In this document: positions 1-8,417 of the stretch, piece by piece
Layout: each line of letters starts with the position of its first letter
Position numbering within the stretch: the stretch's first letter is position 1
NCBI RefSeq assembly: GCF_003752415.1
Contig: NZ_RKHG01000001.1
Span: 2,542,001 to 2,606,000 of the forward strand
DNA: 64,000 bases
Reading direction: 5' to 3'
DNA from: Luteococcus japonicus
GTDB taxonomy: Bacteria; Actinomycetota; Actinomycetes; Propionibacteriales; Propionibacteriaceae
The notes under the pieces: generated by a model
What the model was told of the DNA's origin: nothing
The model's database searches: none
The model's input: only the letters and a program-made list of their open reading frames with translations
Translations under genes and position numbers: made by a program

Positions 1-1017
1 TTCGCCTCCATCAAGGTGGTCACCGTCATCATCTTCCTCGTCGTGGGCCTGGCAATGATCCTGGGCATCATGGGCGGCCGCTCGGCAGGCTTCAGCAACT
101 GGACCCAGGGCGAGGCCCCCTTCGTCAACGGTTGGCAGGGCATGCTGGGCATCTTCATGATCGCTGGATTCTCCTTCCAGGGCACGGAGATGATCGGTGT
201 GGCAGCCGGCGAGGCCGAGCACCCGGAGAAGTCCATCCCGCGCGCCATCAAGGCCGTCTTCTACCGCATCATGCTCTTCTACATCGGTGCCATCGCGGTG
301 GTCGGTTTCCTGATCAGCTACACCGACAAGCGGCTGCTGTCCGCAGACGTCGACAACATTGCCGTCAGCCCCTTCACCCTGATCTTCGAGCGGGCCGGCA
401 TCGCCGGTGCCGCATCGCTGATGAATGCGGTGATCCTGACCTCCATCCTCAGCGCCGGCAACTCCGGCATGTACGTCTCCACCCGGATGCTGTACGGCAT
501 GGCGCGCTCCGGGAAGGCGCCCAAGGTCTTCGGCACCACCACCAAGCGGGGCGTGCCGATGGCGGCGCTGCTGGCCACCACCCTCGTCGGTGCCTTCTGC
601 TTCATCGCCAGCCTGATCGGCGACGGCGGTGCCTACCTGTGGCTGGTCAATGCCTCGGGCCTGGCCGGCTTCATCACGTGGATGGGCATCGCCTGGTGCC
701 ACTACCGCTTCCGGCGCGCCTTCGTCGCGCAGGGGCGGTCCCTCGACGAGCTGCCCTTCCGCGCCAAGTGGTTCCCGCTGGGCCCGCTGGTGGCGCTGGC
801 AATGTGCGCCGTCGTCGTCGCCGGCCAGAACTACCAGGCCTTCCTGGGTGACGTGGACATCGAGGGCCTGTTCGCCTCCTACCTGGGTCTGCCGGTCTTC
901 CTGGCCCTGTGGGCGGGGCACAAGCTAGTCACCAAGGCCCCCACGGTGGACCTGGCCTCGGCGGACCTGTCGCGCACCGACGTCCCCGACGACGTGGCCT
1001 ACGACCTGATTCCGTGA
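1..1017 (+). CDS. Amino-acid permease, APC family (5' end outside window)
   Basis: The last 338 residues of an integral-membrane amino-acid/proton symporter of the APC superfamily, resembling the LysP/GabP group. The open frame runs in from base 1, so the first few transmembrane helices are missing. Visible are the family-typical stretch 'GTEMIGVAAGEAEHPEKSIPRAIKAV' (helix 6 and the following loop), the 'SAGNSGMYVSTRMLYGMARSGKAPK' region, and about seven further hydrophobic helices. The C-terminus is hydrophilic and cytoplasmic in the family. Substrate cannot be told from sequence alone; basic or aromatic amino acids are the usual choices. The stop codon overlaps the GTG start of the nuclease gene (GTGA), so the two are probably co-transcribed. 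Confidence 0.9.
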   Translation, partial: FASIKVVTVIIFLVVGLAMILGIMGGRSAGFSNWTQGEAPFVNGWQGMLGIFMIAGFSFQGTEMIGVAAGEAEHPEKSIPRAIKAVFYRIMLFYIGAIAVVGFLISYTDKRLLSADVDNIAVSPFTLIFERAGIAGAASLMNAVILTSILSAGNSGMYVSTRMLYGMARSGKAPKVFGTTTKRGVPMAALLATTLVGAFCFIASLIGDGGAYLWLVNASGLAGFITWMGIAWCHYRFRRAFVAQGRSLDELPFRAKWFPLGPLVALAMCAVVVAGQNYQAFLGDVDIEGLFASYLGLPVFLALWAGHKLVTKAPTVDLASADLSRTDVPDDVAYDLIP

Positions 1018-1841
1018 CCTCCCGCGCCCGGGGAGAGGTCATTGCCGCACTGCTGGTGGTGGCGCTCTTCTGCGCCGTCGTCGGGCCGGTCTGGTGGCGA
1101 CGGTGGCAGGACGGGACGCTGGGCACTGCCCCCGTTCCGGCACCCGTGAGCCCCGTCGTGACCCCGTCGGTTGCCGGGCAGCGGGCTGCGACCGTGGTCC
1201 GGGTCAGCGACGGGGACACCGTCATCCTGCGGCTCTCCGGACGGGAGACCACGGTGCGCATCCTCAACATCGATACCCCGGAGACCCAGAAGGCAGGGAC
1301 TCCCGTGGAATGTCTGGGCCCCGAGGCCAGCAGGGCCCTGGCTTCGCTGTTGCCTGTTGGCAAGGCCGTGGAGATTGCCCACGACGGCCCACGCAAGGAC
1401 CGCTACGGCCGTACCCTCGCCGCGGTGTGGGCCGACGGCCGGCTGGTGGCCGAGCAGATGGCCAAGCAGGGCTGGAGCGGTGCCGCCGTCGTGAGCCGTG
1501 CGGACACCTGGTACGCGCCCGTCGCCGCTGCCCAGCAGGAGGCGATCGCCGCCCGTCGGGGGCTCTATGATCCGTCGATCCCGTGCACGCTGGCCGGGCA
1601 GACCGCAACGCGGGTCACGTCGCTGCGCGTCGAGGCCGCCACCACCCCCGCACAACTGGAGGCGCGACGTCGCCGATTGACGACGGCGATCGCGCAGTCC
1701 GAGGCACTGAGGGCAAGCCTGGCACCGCCCGACTCGCAGCTCAGTGCCATCCAGCGGCAACGGCATCCTGCGGCCTGGCGGTATGCGCGGGTCCGGGAGC
1801 TCGACGGGGCCCTTGCGACGGCACGGGCCGCATTGCGCTGA
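1014..1841 (+). CDS. Membrane-anchored staphylococcal-nuclease-like (SNase) protein
   Basis: A 275-residue protein with a signal anchor (about residues 8-27), a Pro/Val-rich linker and an SNase domain (about 60-185). Nuclease catalytic residues are retained: Arg82, Asp87 and Glu90 in 'VRILNIDTPE', and Arg133 in 'DRYGR'. 'VSDGDTV' matches the calcium-binding strand. The domain probably cleaves DNA or RNA outside the membrane in a Ca-dependent way. The C-terminal 60 residues are charged and Arg/Ala-rich and may be helical. Start chosen as GTG at 1014, which overlaps the upstream permease stop; longer in-frame alternatives would overlap the permease extensively. Family assignment is firm, physiological role is inference. 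Confidence 0.88.
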   Translation: MTSRARGEVIAALLVVALFCAVVGPVWWRRWQDGTLGTAPVPAPVSPVVTPSVAGQRAATVVRVSDGDTVILRLSGRETTVRILNIDTPETQKAGTPVECLGPEASRALASLLPVGKAVEIAHDGPRKDRYGRTLAAVWADGRLVAEQMAKQGWSGAAVVSRADTWYAPVAAAQQEAIAARRGLYDPSIPCTLAGQTATRVTSLRVEAATTPAQLEARRRRLTTAIAQSEALRASLAPPDSQLSAIQRQRHPAAWRYARVRELDGALATARAALR

Positions 1842-1891
1842 GCCGAGGCCGCCCGATCCGCGTGGCTTCCTGGCTCCCGCGCATGTTGCAA

Positions 1892-1944
1892 CCCGAGCGC
1901 CTGTGGGGAACCCGAGCGCCTGTGGGGAACCCGAGCGCCTGTCA
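1892..1944. repeat. 19-bp tandem repeat, 2.7 copies
   Basis: The unit CCCGAGCGCCTGTGGGGAA occurs twice without mismatch (1892-1910, 1911-1929) and a third time for 13 bases before diverging. It lies between the convergent nuclease and YbhB-like genes. The unit resembles the dispersed element with core CCCGAGCCTGTCGAGGGG found at several gene ends in this window, so it may be a degenerate, locally amplified copy. Confidence 0.8.
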
Positions 1945-2430
1945 GGCGGGTGAGTCCTGGCTGTTCTGCTCGGGCAGGGCGAACAGCCCGGTGGTGCTGG
2001 CGCTGTCCAGCTGGTTGGCCAGGATGGTGAACCGTACCTGCGCGCTGGTGGCGTCGTCGGGCACTGGCAATTCCTCGAACGGCAGCGCGTACACCGTGTG
2101 GATGTAGCGATGCGCTGGGCCGGGCGGAGGGCAGGGGCCGCCATAGCCGGCATAGCCATGGTCGGTGACCCATTCGCGGACGCCCTCGGGCATCGAGGCA
2201 CCTTCGGGGAGGCTGGTGACCTCGGCCGGGATGTCGACGGCCACCCAGTGCCACCACCCGGATCCGGTGGGGGCATCGGGATCGAAGATGGTCACGGCAA
2301 AGCTCTTGGTGCCTTCCGGTGCATCCGTCCAGGCCAGCGCGGGGCTGATGTTCTGGCCCCCTGCGCCCTCCTCCGCGTACATCAGGTCGATCCTCTCGCC
2401 GTCGGCGAATGACGTGCTGGCGAGTTCCAT
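1942..2430 (-). CDS. YbhB/YbcL family Raf-kinase-inhibitor-like protein
   Basis: A 162-residue cytosolic protein of the phosphatidylethanolamine-binding-protein superfamily. Family marks are 'GGQNISPALAWTDAPEGTKSFAVTIFDPDAP' near residues 25-55, 'WWHWVAVDIP' and 'GYGGPCPPPG', which build the conserved ligand pocket. Bacterial members are structurally known but their biological role is unsettled. The ATG at 2430 is preceded by a strong Shine-Dalgarno (AGGAGGAG) and a TAGGCT -10 box about 40 bases upstream. It converges with the nuclease gene. Confidence 0.92.
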   Translation of the reverse strand: MELASTSFADGERIDLMYAEEGAGGQNISPALAWTDAPEGTKSFAVTIFDPDAPTGSGWWHWVAVDIPAEVTSLPEGASMPEGVREWVTDHGYAGYGGPCPPPGPAHRYIHTVYALPFEELPVPDDATSAQVRFTILANQLDSASTTGLFALPEQNSQDSPA

Positions 2431-2472
2431 GGGGCTCCTCCTGTGTGGTCATGCGGGCGGGTCGATGATTCG

Positions 2473-2478
2473 AGCCTA
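2473..2478 (-). promoter_or_regulatory. -10 box (TAGGCT) for the YbhB-like gene
   Basis: The minus strand reads TAGGCT here, giving a predicted 5' leader of about 35 bases that contains the AGGAGGAG ribosome-binding site. Matches the TANNNT consensus seen before many genes in this window; no clear -35 element. Confidence 0.45.
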
Positions 2479-2664
2479 GTTCGCCTGCCAAGACCCGTCG
2501 AGGGGGCGGTCCATCCTGCTTGGCTGCCGTTTCCTGTGGGTGCTCTCAGGAAGGAGGGTGCCTTGTGGGCGAGGGGAAAGTGCCCGCACGGACGCCAAAT
2601 ATGACCGAATGCTGGACCTTTGTCCCGTTTCTTGGCATCCCACGGGCCGTGCGACAGTACCAAC

Positions 2665-3399
2665 ATGGACAACAAGTTTCTTTCGGTCACCACGGCCGTC
2701 GCGCTGAGCGGTGCCATCACCCTCGGCTCGGTGCCGCAGGCCCAGGCCGCAACCGTCGGCTACGTGCGCAAGGTCACCGCTCTGGGTGACTCCTACCCGG
2801 CCGGGTCCATGGGCAACGAGGGCAACTCCTACGTCGAGCGCTACGGCCGCCGCACCGGACAGCGGCCCCTGAACCATGCTCGTGGGGGATGGCGCACCAC
2901 CGACGTGCTCTACATGTTCGCCAACTCCCCGGTGACCCTGCGCAATGTGCGCGACACTCGGACCGTCATCATCACGATCGGCGCCAATGACATTGCCGGG
3001 AGCTACCGGAACCCCAGCGGTGCCGCGAATTCCGTCGCCGCCTACCAGCCAGCCCTGGACAAGATGCGCGGCAACCTGAACAAGGTGCTGTGGCACGTCT
3101 CGAAGGCGCGCGGCGGGGCCAATGGCCGTGTGGTCGTCACCACCTACAACAACATCTACACCGATGGCAGCCACCTCACGGCGAAGGGATCCTCCTACGC
3201 CCGGGGGGCCGAGAACCTCACCCGCGCCGTCAACAGCATCATCCTGAGCAGCTGTGCCCGGTACAAGATGGCCTGCGTCGACGTGTACCCGGCCTTCAAT
3301 GTCTCCTCGGTGGACAGCCTGGTCAACTACGACGGCACGCACCCCAGCTCCAAGGGCCACCAGCTCTACGCGGACAAGATCTACGCCCGCGTGCGCTGA
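2665..3399 (+). CDS. Secreted SGNH/GDSL-type hydrolase
   Basis: A 244-residue exported esterase/lipase-like protein. It has a signal peptide with probable cleavage after 'AQA' (residues 26-28). SGNH block I is 'GDSYPAG' with nucleophile Ser43, block III is 'GAND', and block V is 'DGTHPSSKG' with catalytic Asp223 and His226. Members remove acyl groups from lipids or cell-wall glycans; the substrate here is not evident. ATG at 2665 is chosen because it begins a normal signal peptide; the earlier in-frame ATG at 2620 would add a non-signal extension. A TTGGCA...GACAGT pair just upstream could give a leaderless transcript but is weak. Stands alone, convergent with the helicase gene. Confidence 0.88.
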   Translation: MDNKFLSVTTAVALSGAITLGSVPQAQAATVGYVRKVTALGDSYPAGSMGNEGNSYVERYGRRTGQRPLNHARGGWRTTDVLYMFANSPVTLRNVRDTRTVIITIGANDIAGSYRNPSGAANSVAAYQPALDKMRGNLNKVLWHVSKARGGANGRVVVTTYNNIYTDGSHLTAKGSSYARGAENLTRAVNSIILSSCARYKMACVDVYPAFNVSSVDSLVNYDGTHPSSKGHQLYADKIYARVR

Positions 3400-3403
3400 G
3401 GCG

Positions 3404-3453
3404 CCCCTCGACAGGCTCGGCGACCGGGAACTCGGTGACCGGGCCTGTCGAGG
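3404..3453. repeat. Dispersed inverted-repeat element between convergent genes
   Basis: CCTCGACAGGC at 3406-3416 and its exact complement GCCTGTCGAGG at 3443-3453 flank a loop that contains CTCGG and repeated GACCGGG. The element sits between two convergent stop codons and abuts the helicase stop. Related copies are at 21455, 32391, 32415 and 62218, with partial copies at 13275 and 1892. It could fold as a bidirectional terminator. Confidence 0.75.
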
Positions 3454-6006
3454 TCAGTCGATCCGGCTGAATCCCAGCACGTGCAGCACCAGCTCGCCGG
3501 CCTCGTCGCAGGCGTCCAGGTCGATCGAGGCCTGCAGCTGCCAGTCGTGGTCGTGGTCCGGGTCATCGATGATCTGCGCGACCCGCCAGGTCCTGGGCTG
3601 CCCCTTGCCGCCGAACTCCTCGATGCGCAGCATCTTCGGGCCGCGGGCGTCACCGTCCAGGCCCATGTCTTCGTGCTGGTCCCAGTACTGGCCCAGCGCC
3701 TCATCCCAGGCACCGGAATCCATCGCGTTGTCCGGGTCCCGGGCATCCAGCTCGGCCAACTCGTCAACCTTGTCGTAGGCCATCAACTCCACGTGGCGCC
3801 ACATGGCATTGCGCACCAGCACCTTGAAGGCGCGGGCATTGCCGGTGACCGGGTGGCGCTTCTCGGCGGGGTGCGTGAGCGCCTTCAACCGGTCCTCCGG
3901 GTCCGCGTCGGGATCGGTGAGCGCCTCCCACTCGTCGAGCAGCGACGAGTCGGTGAGGCGGATCACCTCGCCCAGCCACTCCACCAGATCCGTCAGTTCC
4001 TCGGTGACGAAGCGCTCCGGCACGCTCTGCCGCAGGGCCCGGTAGGCATCGGACAGGTAGCGCAGCAGCAGGCCCTCGCTGCGTTGGATCTTGTAGTGCG
4101 CGACGTACTCGCCGAAGGTCATCGCCCGTTCGAACATGTCGCGCACGATGCTCTTGGGGCTCAGCTGGTTCTCCGTGATCCACGGGTGGGTGGGGCGGTA
4201 GGACTCGTAGGCGTGGTCCAGCAGCTCGGCCAGCGGCTTGGGCCACTCGACCTCCTCCAGCGCCTCCATCCGCTCCTCGTAGTCATAGCCGTCGGCCTTC
4301 ATCTCGGCGACGGCCTCGCCACGGGCCTTGTACTGCTGCTGGATCAGCACGAACATCGGGTCCTCCAGCGTCGCCTCGATGATGCTCACCAGGTCCAGCA
4401 CGTAGTCCGCGGAGTCGGGGTCCAGGAGTTCGAAGGCGGCCATCGCGAAGGCGCTCAGCGGCTGGTTCAGCGCGAAATTGTCCTGCAGGCTGTCCGCCAG
4501 CTCGTAACGGCGCCCCGACGGCTCCGGCGGATCCAGCCGGGTCACCACATCGGCCTGGATCAGGGAACGTCCCAGGGCGACGGCGCGGCGCTTCAGCTGC
4601 TTCTGGGTGCGCTCGTCCTTCACGGACTCCTCCACCAGGTGCACAACGGCCTGGGCCGTGTCCTGGTCGCGCTCGACGAGGTTCAGCAGCATGGCATTGG
4701 TGATCTTCATCCGGGCATGCAGCGTCTCCGGCACCGAGTCGATGAGCTTCTGGAAGCCCTCCTCGGTGTAGTTGATGAAGCCCTCCGGTGGCTTCTTGCG
4801 CTGCACCTTGCGCTGCTTCTTCACGTCGTCACCGGCCCTTGCCAGGTTCCGGGTGTTCTCCACGACGTGCTCGGGGGCCTGTGCGACGACGTAGCCGACG
4901 GTGTCGAAGCCGGCGCGCCCGGCCCGGCCGGCGATCTGGTGGAATTCGCGGCTGCGCAGGGTGCGCATCCGTCGTCCGTCGAACTTGGTCAGGGCGGTGA
5001 ACAGGACGGTGCGGATCGGCACGTTGATCCCTACGCCAAGGGTGTCGGTGCCGCAGATCACCTTGAGCAGTCCCTGCTGGGCAAGGGTTTCCACCAGCCG
5101 TCGGTAGCGGGGGAGCATGCCGGCGTGGTGCACGCCGATGCCGGCCTTGACCAGCTTCTCCAGGGTCTTGCCGAAGCCGCCGGCGAAGCGGAAGTGGCCC
5201 ATCGCCTCCACGATCCGGTGCCGGTCCTCGGTGCTGACCAGCTTCACGCTGAGCAGGGCCTGCGCCCGCTCCAGGGCGGCGGCCTGCGTCGAGTGCACGA
5301 TGTAGACCGGCGCCTCGCCGTCGCGCACGATCTCCTCGACGGTCTCGTGGATGGGCGTCAGCGCCCAGCGGTAGACCAGCGGGACCGGCCGCACGGCGTC
5401 GGAGATCACCGCGGTCTCCCGGCCGCTGCGACGCGTCAGGTCGCGGCTCAGGTCCGTCACGTCGCCCAGCGTCGCGCTCATCAGGATCTGCTGCGCCTGC
5501 GGCAGCTCGGTGACGCCCACCTGCCAGGCCCAGCCGCGGTCGGGATCCGCGACGAAGTGGTACTCGTCCATCACCACCTGGGTGACGTCGGCGGTGCGGC
5601 CCTCGCGCAGGGCGATGTTGGCCAGGATCTCCGCCGTGCAGCAGATGATCGGTGCGTCCGCGTTCACCGAGGCGTCACCGGTGACCATGCCCACATTGGT
5701 GGCGCCGAAGACCTCGCACAGCGCGAAGAACTTCTCGCTCACCAGGGCCTTGATGGGCGCGGTGTAGAAACTGACCCCGTTGGTGGCCAAGGCGTGGAAG
5801 TGCGCTGCCAGGGCAATCAGGCTCTTGCCGGAGCCCGTCGGCGTCATCACGATGGCGTTGTTGCCGCTCAGGATCTCCAGGATCGCCTCCTCCTGGTGCG
5901 GGTAGAGCGTGATGCCGGTGGACGTCGCCCACGTGGTGAAGGCTTCGTAGATGGCGTCGGGGCCCGGGTTCGAGCCCAGGGTGGGCAACTGGTCGATGAG
6001 GCGCAT
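3454..6006 (-). CDS. DEAD/DEAH-box helicase with DUF3516 C-terminal region
   Basis: An 850-residue superfamily-2 helicase of an actinobacterial group typified by a DUF3516 domain. The N-terminal half holds the Q-motif-like 'YPHQEEAI', Walker A 'TPTGSGKS' (residues 55-62), the 'DEYH' Walker B box, 'SATLGD' (motif III), and motif VI 'QIAGRAGRAG'. The remaining roughly 430 residues form the acidic DUF3516 region. ATP-dependent RNA or DNA unwinding is expected from the family; the target is unknown. ATG at 6006 is taken because upstream in-frame codons are antisense to the divergent ccdA gene. The two genes start 42 bases apart and share a compact promoter region. Confidence 0.92.
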   Translation of the reverse strand: MRLIDQLPTLGSNPGPDAIYEAFTTWATSTGITLYPHQEEAILEILSGNNAIVMTPTGSGKSLIALAAHFHALATNGVSFYTAPIKALVSEKFFALCEVFGATNVGMVTGDASVNADAPIICCTAEILANIALREGRTADVTQVVMDEYHFVADPDRGWAWQVGVTELPQAQQILMSATLGDVTDLSRDLTRRSGRETAVISDAVRPVPLVYRWALTPIHETVEEIVRDGEAPVYIVHSTQAAALERAQALLSVKLVSTEDRHRIVEAMGHFRFAGGFGKTLEKLVKAGIGVHHAGMLPRYRRLVETLAQQGLLKVICGTDTLGVGINVPIRTVLFTALTKFDGRRMRTLRSREFHQIAGRAGRAGFDTVGYVVAQAPEHVVENTRNLARAGDDVKKQRKVQRKKPPEGFINYTEEGFQKLIDSVPETLHARMKITNAMLLNLVERDQDTAQAVVHLVEESVKDERTQKQLKRRAVALGRSLIQADVVTRLDPPEPSGRRYELADSLQDNFALNQPLSAFAMAAFELLDPDSADYVLDLVSIIEATLEDPMFVLIQQQYKARGEAVAEMKADGYDYEERMEALEEVEWPKPLAELLDHAYESYRPTHPWITENQLSPKSIVRDMFERAMTFGEYVAHYKIQRSEGLLLRYLSDAYRALRQSVPERFVTEELTDLVEWLGEVIRLTDSSLLDEWEALTDPDADPEDRLKALTHPAEKRHPVTGNARAFKVLVRNAMWRHVELMAYDKVDELAELDARDPDNAMDSGAWDEALGQYWDQHEDMGLDGDARGPKMLRIEEFGGKGQPRTWRVAQIIDDPDHDHDWQLQASIDLDACDEAGELVLHVLGFSRID

Positions 6007-6035
6007 GGTGGTCCCATCCTTCCACGCCCGACGGG

Positions 6036-6041
6036 TAGCCT
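6036..6041 (+). promoter_or_regulatory. -10 box for leaderless ccdA transcription
   Basis: TAGCCT lies seven bases before the ATG at 6049, so the predicted transcription start coincides with the start codon. No Shine-Dalgarno sequence precedes the ATG, consistent with a leaderless mRNA. Confidence 0.5.
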
Positions 6042-6048
6042 TCGGGCC

Positions 6049-6867
6049 ATGGGCCAGACCAGCTTCGCCGTCGCCTTCCTGGGCGGACTCGCCGCACTGT
6101 TCAGTCCGTGTGCTGCCATGCTGCTGCCCAGCTTCTTCGCCTTCGCCTTCACCCGCACGGGGACCATGGTGGGCCGCCTGTTGCTCTTCCTCGTCGGGCT
6201 GTTGGCCGCGATGGTCCCCCTGGGCCTGGCCGCGGGTTCCCTGGGGCAGGCGCTGCTGGCGGACACCGCGACCATGCTCCGCATCGGGGCGGTCCTGCTG
6301 CTGGTCCTCGGGCTGGTGACGGCCGCCGGTCTGAGCCTGCCGATGCCCGGACTGTCCCGCTCCGGCCGCGGGAACCCCGCCACACCCCTGGCGATCCTCG
6401 CCCTGGGCGCCAGTTACGGGCTGGCCAGCGGGTGCACCGGCCCCATCCTGGGATCGGTGCTCACTCTCGCAGCGATGGGTGGCAGCCCGGTGCTGGCCGG
6501 CGCGATGATGGCGGTCTACGCACTGGGCATGGCTCTTCCCCTGGTGCTTGTCAGCCTGTTGTGGGAGCGCCTGCGGCTGGGGGAGCGGAACTGGTTCAAG
6601 CCACGCCCCGTCACCCTCGGTCCGGTGCACACCACGCTGACCCAGCTTGTCAGCGGGATCGTCTTTGCCGCCCTGGGCCTCTTCCTGCTGGTCACCGGCG
6701 GTCAGGCCGGTGGCCTGCTGGATGCCACCACCCAGTACCGCTTGGAGAACCGGCTGGCCGCATGGGGACGGGCCGTGGGCAACATTCCGGTCCTGGTGCT
6801 GGTGGTGCTGCTGGTTGGTGGCCTGACCTGGCTGTGGCTGGCCGAACGCGAACGTGCGGCAAGATGA
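6049..6867 (+). CDS. ccdA: CcdA-like cytochrome c biogenesis / thiol-disulfide transmembrane protein
   Basis: A 272-residue polytopic membrane protein of the DsbD/CcdA family, which carries reducing equivalents from cytoplasmic thioredoxin across the membrane. The two family half-repeats each show their signature cysteine: 'LFSPCAAMLLPSFFAF' near residue 22 and 'GCTGPILG' near residue 133. About seven hydrophobic helices are seen. The DsbA-like protein at 7538-8404 nearby could be a partner in extracytoplasmic thiol chemistry (inference). No cytochrome c synthesis genes are in the window. The start is fixed by the -10 box seven bases upstream. Confidence 0.85.
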   Translation: MGQTSFAVAFLGGLAALFSPCAAMLLPSFFAFAFTRTGTMVGRLLLFLVGLLAAMVPLGLAAGSLGQALLADTATMLRIGAVLLLVLGLVTAAGLSLPMPGLSRSGRGNPATPLAILALGASYGLASGCTGPILGSVLTLAAMGGSPVLAGAMMAVYALGMALPLVLVSLLWERLRLGERNWFKPRPVTLGPVHTTLTQLVSGIVFAALGLFLLVTGGQAGGLLDATTQYRLENRLAAWGRAVGNIPVLVLVVLLVGGLTWLWLAERERAAR

Positions 6868-6871
6868 AGCC

Positions 6872-7522
6872 ATGAGCACGCAGAGCCCGGATTCGCACAC
6901 CCCGCTTCCGTCCCGGATGACCGACGGCAGGCTCGTCGCAACGCTGCCGGACCGGGCGATGCCGTCGCTGGTGGCCGCCGTGGAGGTGATGGTGCAGGAG
7001 GGTGTCGACGTCGTCAGCCTTCCCGTGGCGCAGGCAGAGCAGGTGGCCCGGCTGCGGGGCATCTTCGGCCCGCGGGCCTGTTTCGGCATCCATGACGTCG
7101 ACGACGACGGCCAGCTGCGCGAGGCATTGGAGGCCGGTGCCGAGTTCGTGTCCCTGAGTGGCCCGGACCAGGAGCTGCTGGACCACTGTCACCAGGCGGG
7201 CATCCCGGCCCTCGTCGCGGCACTGACTCCCACGGAGATCCGGGGCGCGTGGCGGATGGGGCCCGCTGCGGTGGTGGTGGTCCCGGCAGAGGTGATGGGA
7301 TCCGGCTATCCGGAGGCCGTGCTGCCGTTGGCTCCGGGCGCGGTGGTGACGGCACGCGGTGGGCTGGGCGCCTATGCCGCCCGGCGCTGGGCCGAGGCCG
7401 GGGCCGTGGCCCTGTGGCTCGACGAGGCACTGATCGGTGACGCCTTCAGGGGCGGGCCGCTCGGCAGTCTGCGGGAGCGTTGCCAGACCTTCCGGGCCGC
7501 CGTCGACGAGCCGCGGGACTGA
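6872..7522 (+). CDS. KDPG/KHG aldolase-like protein lacking catalytic residues
   Basis: A 216-residue TIM-barrel protein similar throughout to 2-keto-3-deoxy-6-phosphogluconate aldolase (Eda). 'LTPTEIRGAWRMGPAAVVVVPAEVMG' aligns with the segment that carries the Schiff-base lysine (usually 'KFFPAE'), but Val replaces Lys. The catalytic Glu in 'VLEVTLRT' is replaced in 'VVSLPVAQ'. 'TARGGLG' keeps the phosphate-binding glycine turn. Both catalytic residues are lost, so aldolase activity is unlikely; a binding or regulatory role is possible. ATG 6872 is preferred over GTG 6854, which overlaps ccdA. It follows ccdA by four bases and is probably co-transcribed. Confidence 0.72.
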   Translation: MSTQSPDSHTPLPSRMTDGRLVATLPDRAMPSLVAAVEVMVQEGVDVVSLPVAQAEQVARLRGIFGPRACFGIHDVDDDGQLREALEAGAEFVSLSGPDQELLDHCHQAGIPALVAALTPTEIRGAWRMGPAAVVVVPAEVMGSGYPEAVLPLAPGAVVTARGGLGAYAARRWAEAGAVALWLDEALIGDAFRGGPLGSLRERCQTFRAAVDEPRD

Positions 7523-7537
7523 CCCTTCGACGAGTGC

Positions 7538-8404
7538 CTACTTCTTGCCGCCGTTGGACTCGATCACCTGGGCGAAGACCTCCGCCGGCTGGGCGCCGGA
7601 CAGGGGTGTGGTGTTGACCACGAAGAAGGGGGTTCCACTGATTCCCAGGCTGCGGGCCTCGGTGTTGTCCTTGGCGACGGCCTCGCGGACGGCGGCGCTC
7701 TTGGAGTCCTTGGTGAACTTGGCGAGGTCCGGGACGCCGGCCTTCTTCGCGAAGGCCTGCAGGTCGGTGTCCTTGATCTCGGGGTGACCGTTGGTGGGCG
7801 CCGCTTGGTGCACTGCGTCGTAGAACTCCCAGTACTTGCCCTGCAGGCCGGCAGCCCGGGCCGCCAGGGACGCGTTCAGGGACTGGTCCCCGAAGAGCAC
7901 CAGGTCACGGTGCTCGATGCGCAGGCTGCCGTTGTCGATGTAGGGCTGCAACTTCGGCCTGGTCTCGCGGGACCACACGGAGCAGAAGGGGCACCGGTAG
8001 TCCGACCACTCGATCATCACCACGGGTGCATCGACCCCACCCTGGGCGGTCGGGTCATTCGCGTCGCGTCGAGGCAGCTTCTTCATGGCCGCGACGGCCT
8101 CCGGGTTCTGCGACGGGGGCGCGACGCTGGCGGCCGGAGCGCTCGTGGCGCCCGCGGGCTGGGCGGAGGCCTGTGTACGCAGCCGCTTCAACTCGCTGCT
8201 CTGTGCCCCCAACATCGCCCCGAGGCCGAGGCACAGCGCGGTCAGCATCGCGACCAGTACCCACGGCAATTTCGGGGAGCCAGTGGAGGGCGCCGACGCG
8301 CTGCTGCCGTGCTGCCAGCCGGAACCGGCGGTGCTGCCGTCGGACGTCGTGGCGACGCCGTGCTGGCGGTCCTGGGGCGGCTGGGGTGCGGAGTGGCTGG
8401 CCAT
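7538..8404 (-). CDS. DsbA-family thioredoxin-fold protein, membrane-anchored
   Basis: A 288-residue protein with a polar N-terminus, a single membrane anchor (about residues 46-66), a short helical stretch, an Ala/Pro-rich linker and a DsbA-type domain. The active site is C138-P-F-C141 in 'SDYRCPFC', and the cis-proline loop is 'ISGTPFFVV'. It belongs to the actinobacterial DsbA/mycothiol-type extracytoplasmic oxidoreductases that make or isomerise disulfides. The ATG at 8404 has a TAGGGT -10 box seven bases upstream and no Shine-Dalgarno, so it may be leaderless. The small protein gene ends 10 bases upstream on the same strand. Confidence 0.88.
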   Translation of the reverse strand: MASHSAPQPPQDRQHGVATTSDGSTAGSGWQHGSSASAPSTGSPKLPWVLVAMLTALCLGLGAMLGAQSSELKRLRTQASAQPAGATSAPAASVAPPSQNPEAVAAMKKLPRRDANDPTAQGGVDAPVVMIEWSDYRCPFCSVWSRETRPKLQPYIDNGSLRIEHRDLVLFGDQSLNASLAARAAGLQGKYWEFYDAVHQAAPTNGHPEIKDTDLQAFAKKAGVPDLAKFTKDSKSAAVREAVAKDNTEARSLGISGTPFFVVNTTPLSGAQPAEVFAQVIESNGGKK

Positions 8405-8411
8405 GACGCCC

Positions 8412-8417
8412 ACCCTA
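8412..8417 (-). promoter_or_regulatory. -10 box for leaderless dsbA-like gene
   Basis: The minus strand reads TAGGGT, ending seven bases before the ATG at 8404. It lies within the last codons and stop region of the upstream small gene, so it would give the DsbA-like protein its own leaderless transcript. Confidence 0.45.

Noticed and set aside
2476-3360. 294-codon minus-strand frame opposite the SGNH hydrolase
   Set aside because: Antisense shadow of a gene with intact catalytic blocks and signal peptide.
3481-6048. In-frame N-terminal extension of CcdA of more than 850 codons
   Set aside because: It is antisense to the helicase gene; the real start at 6049 has a -10 box and the first membrane helix.
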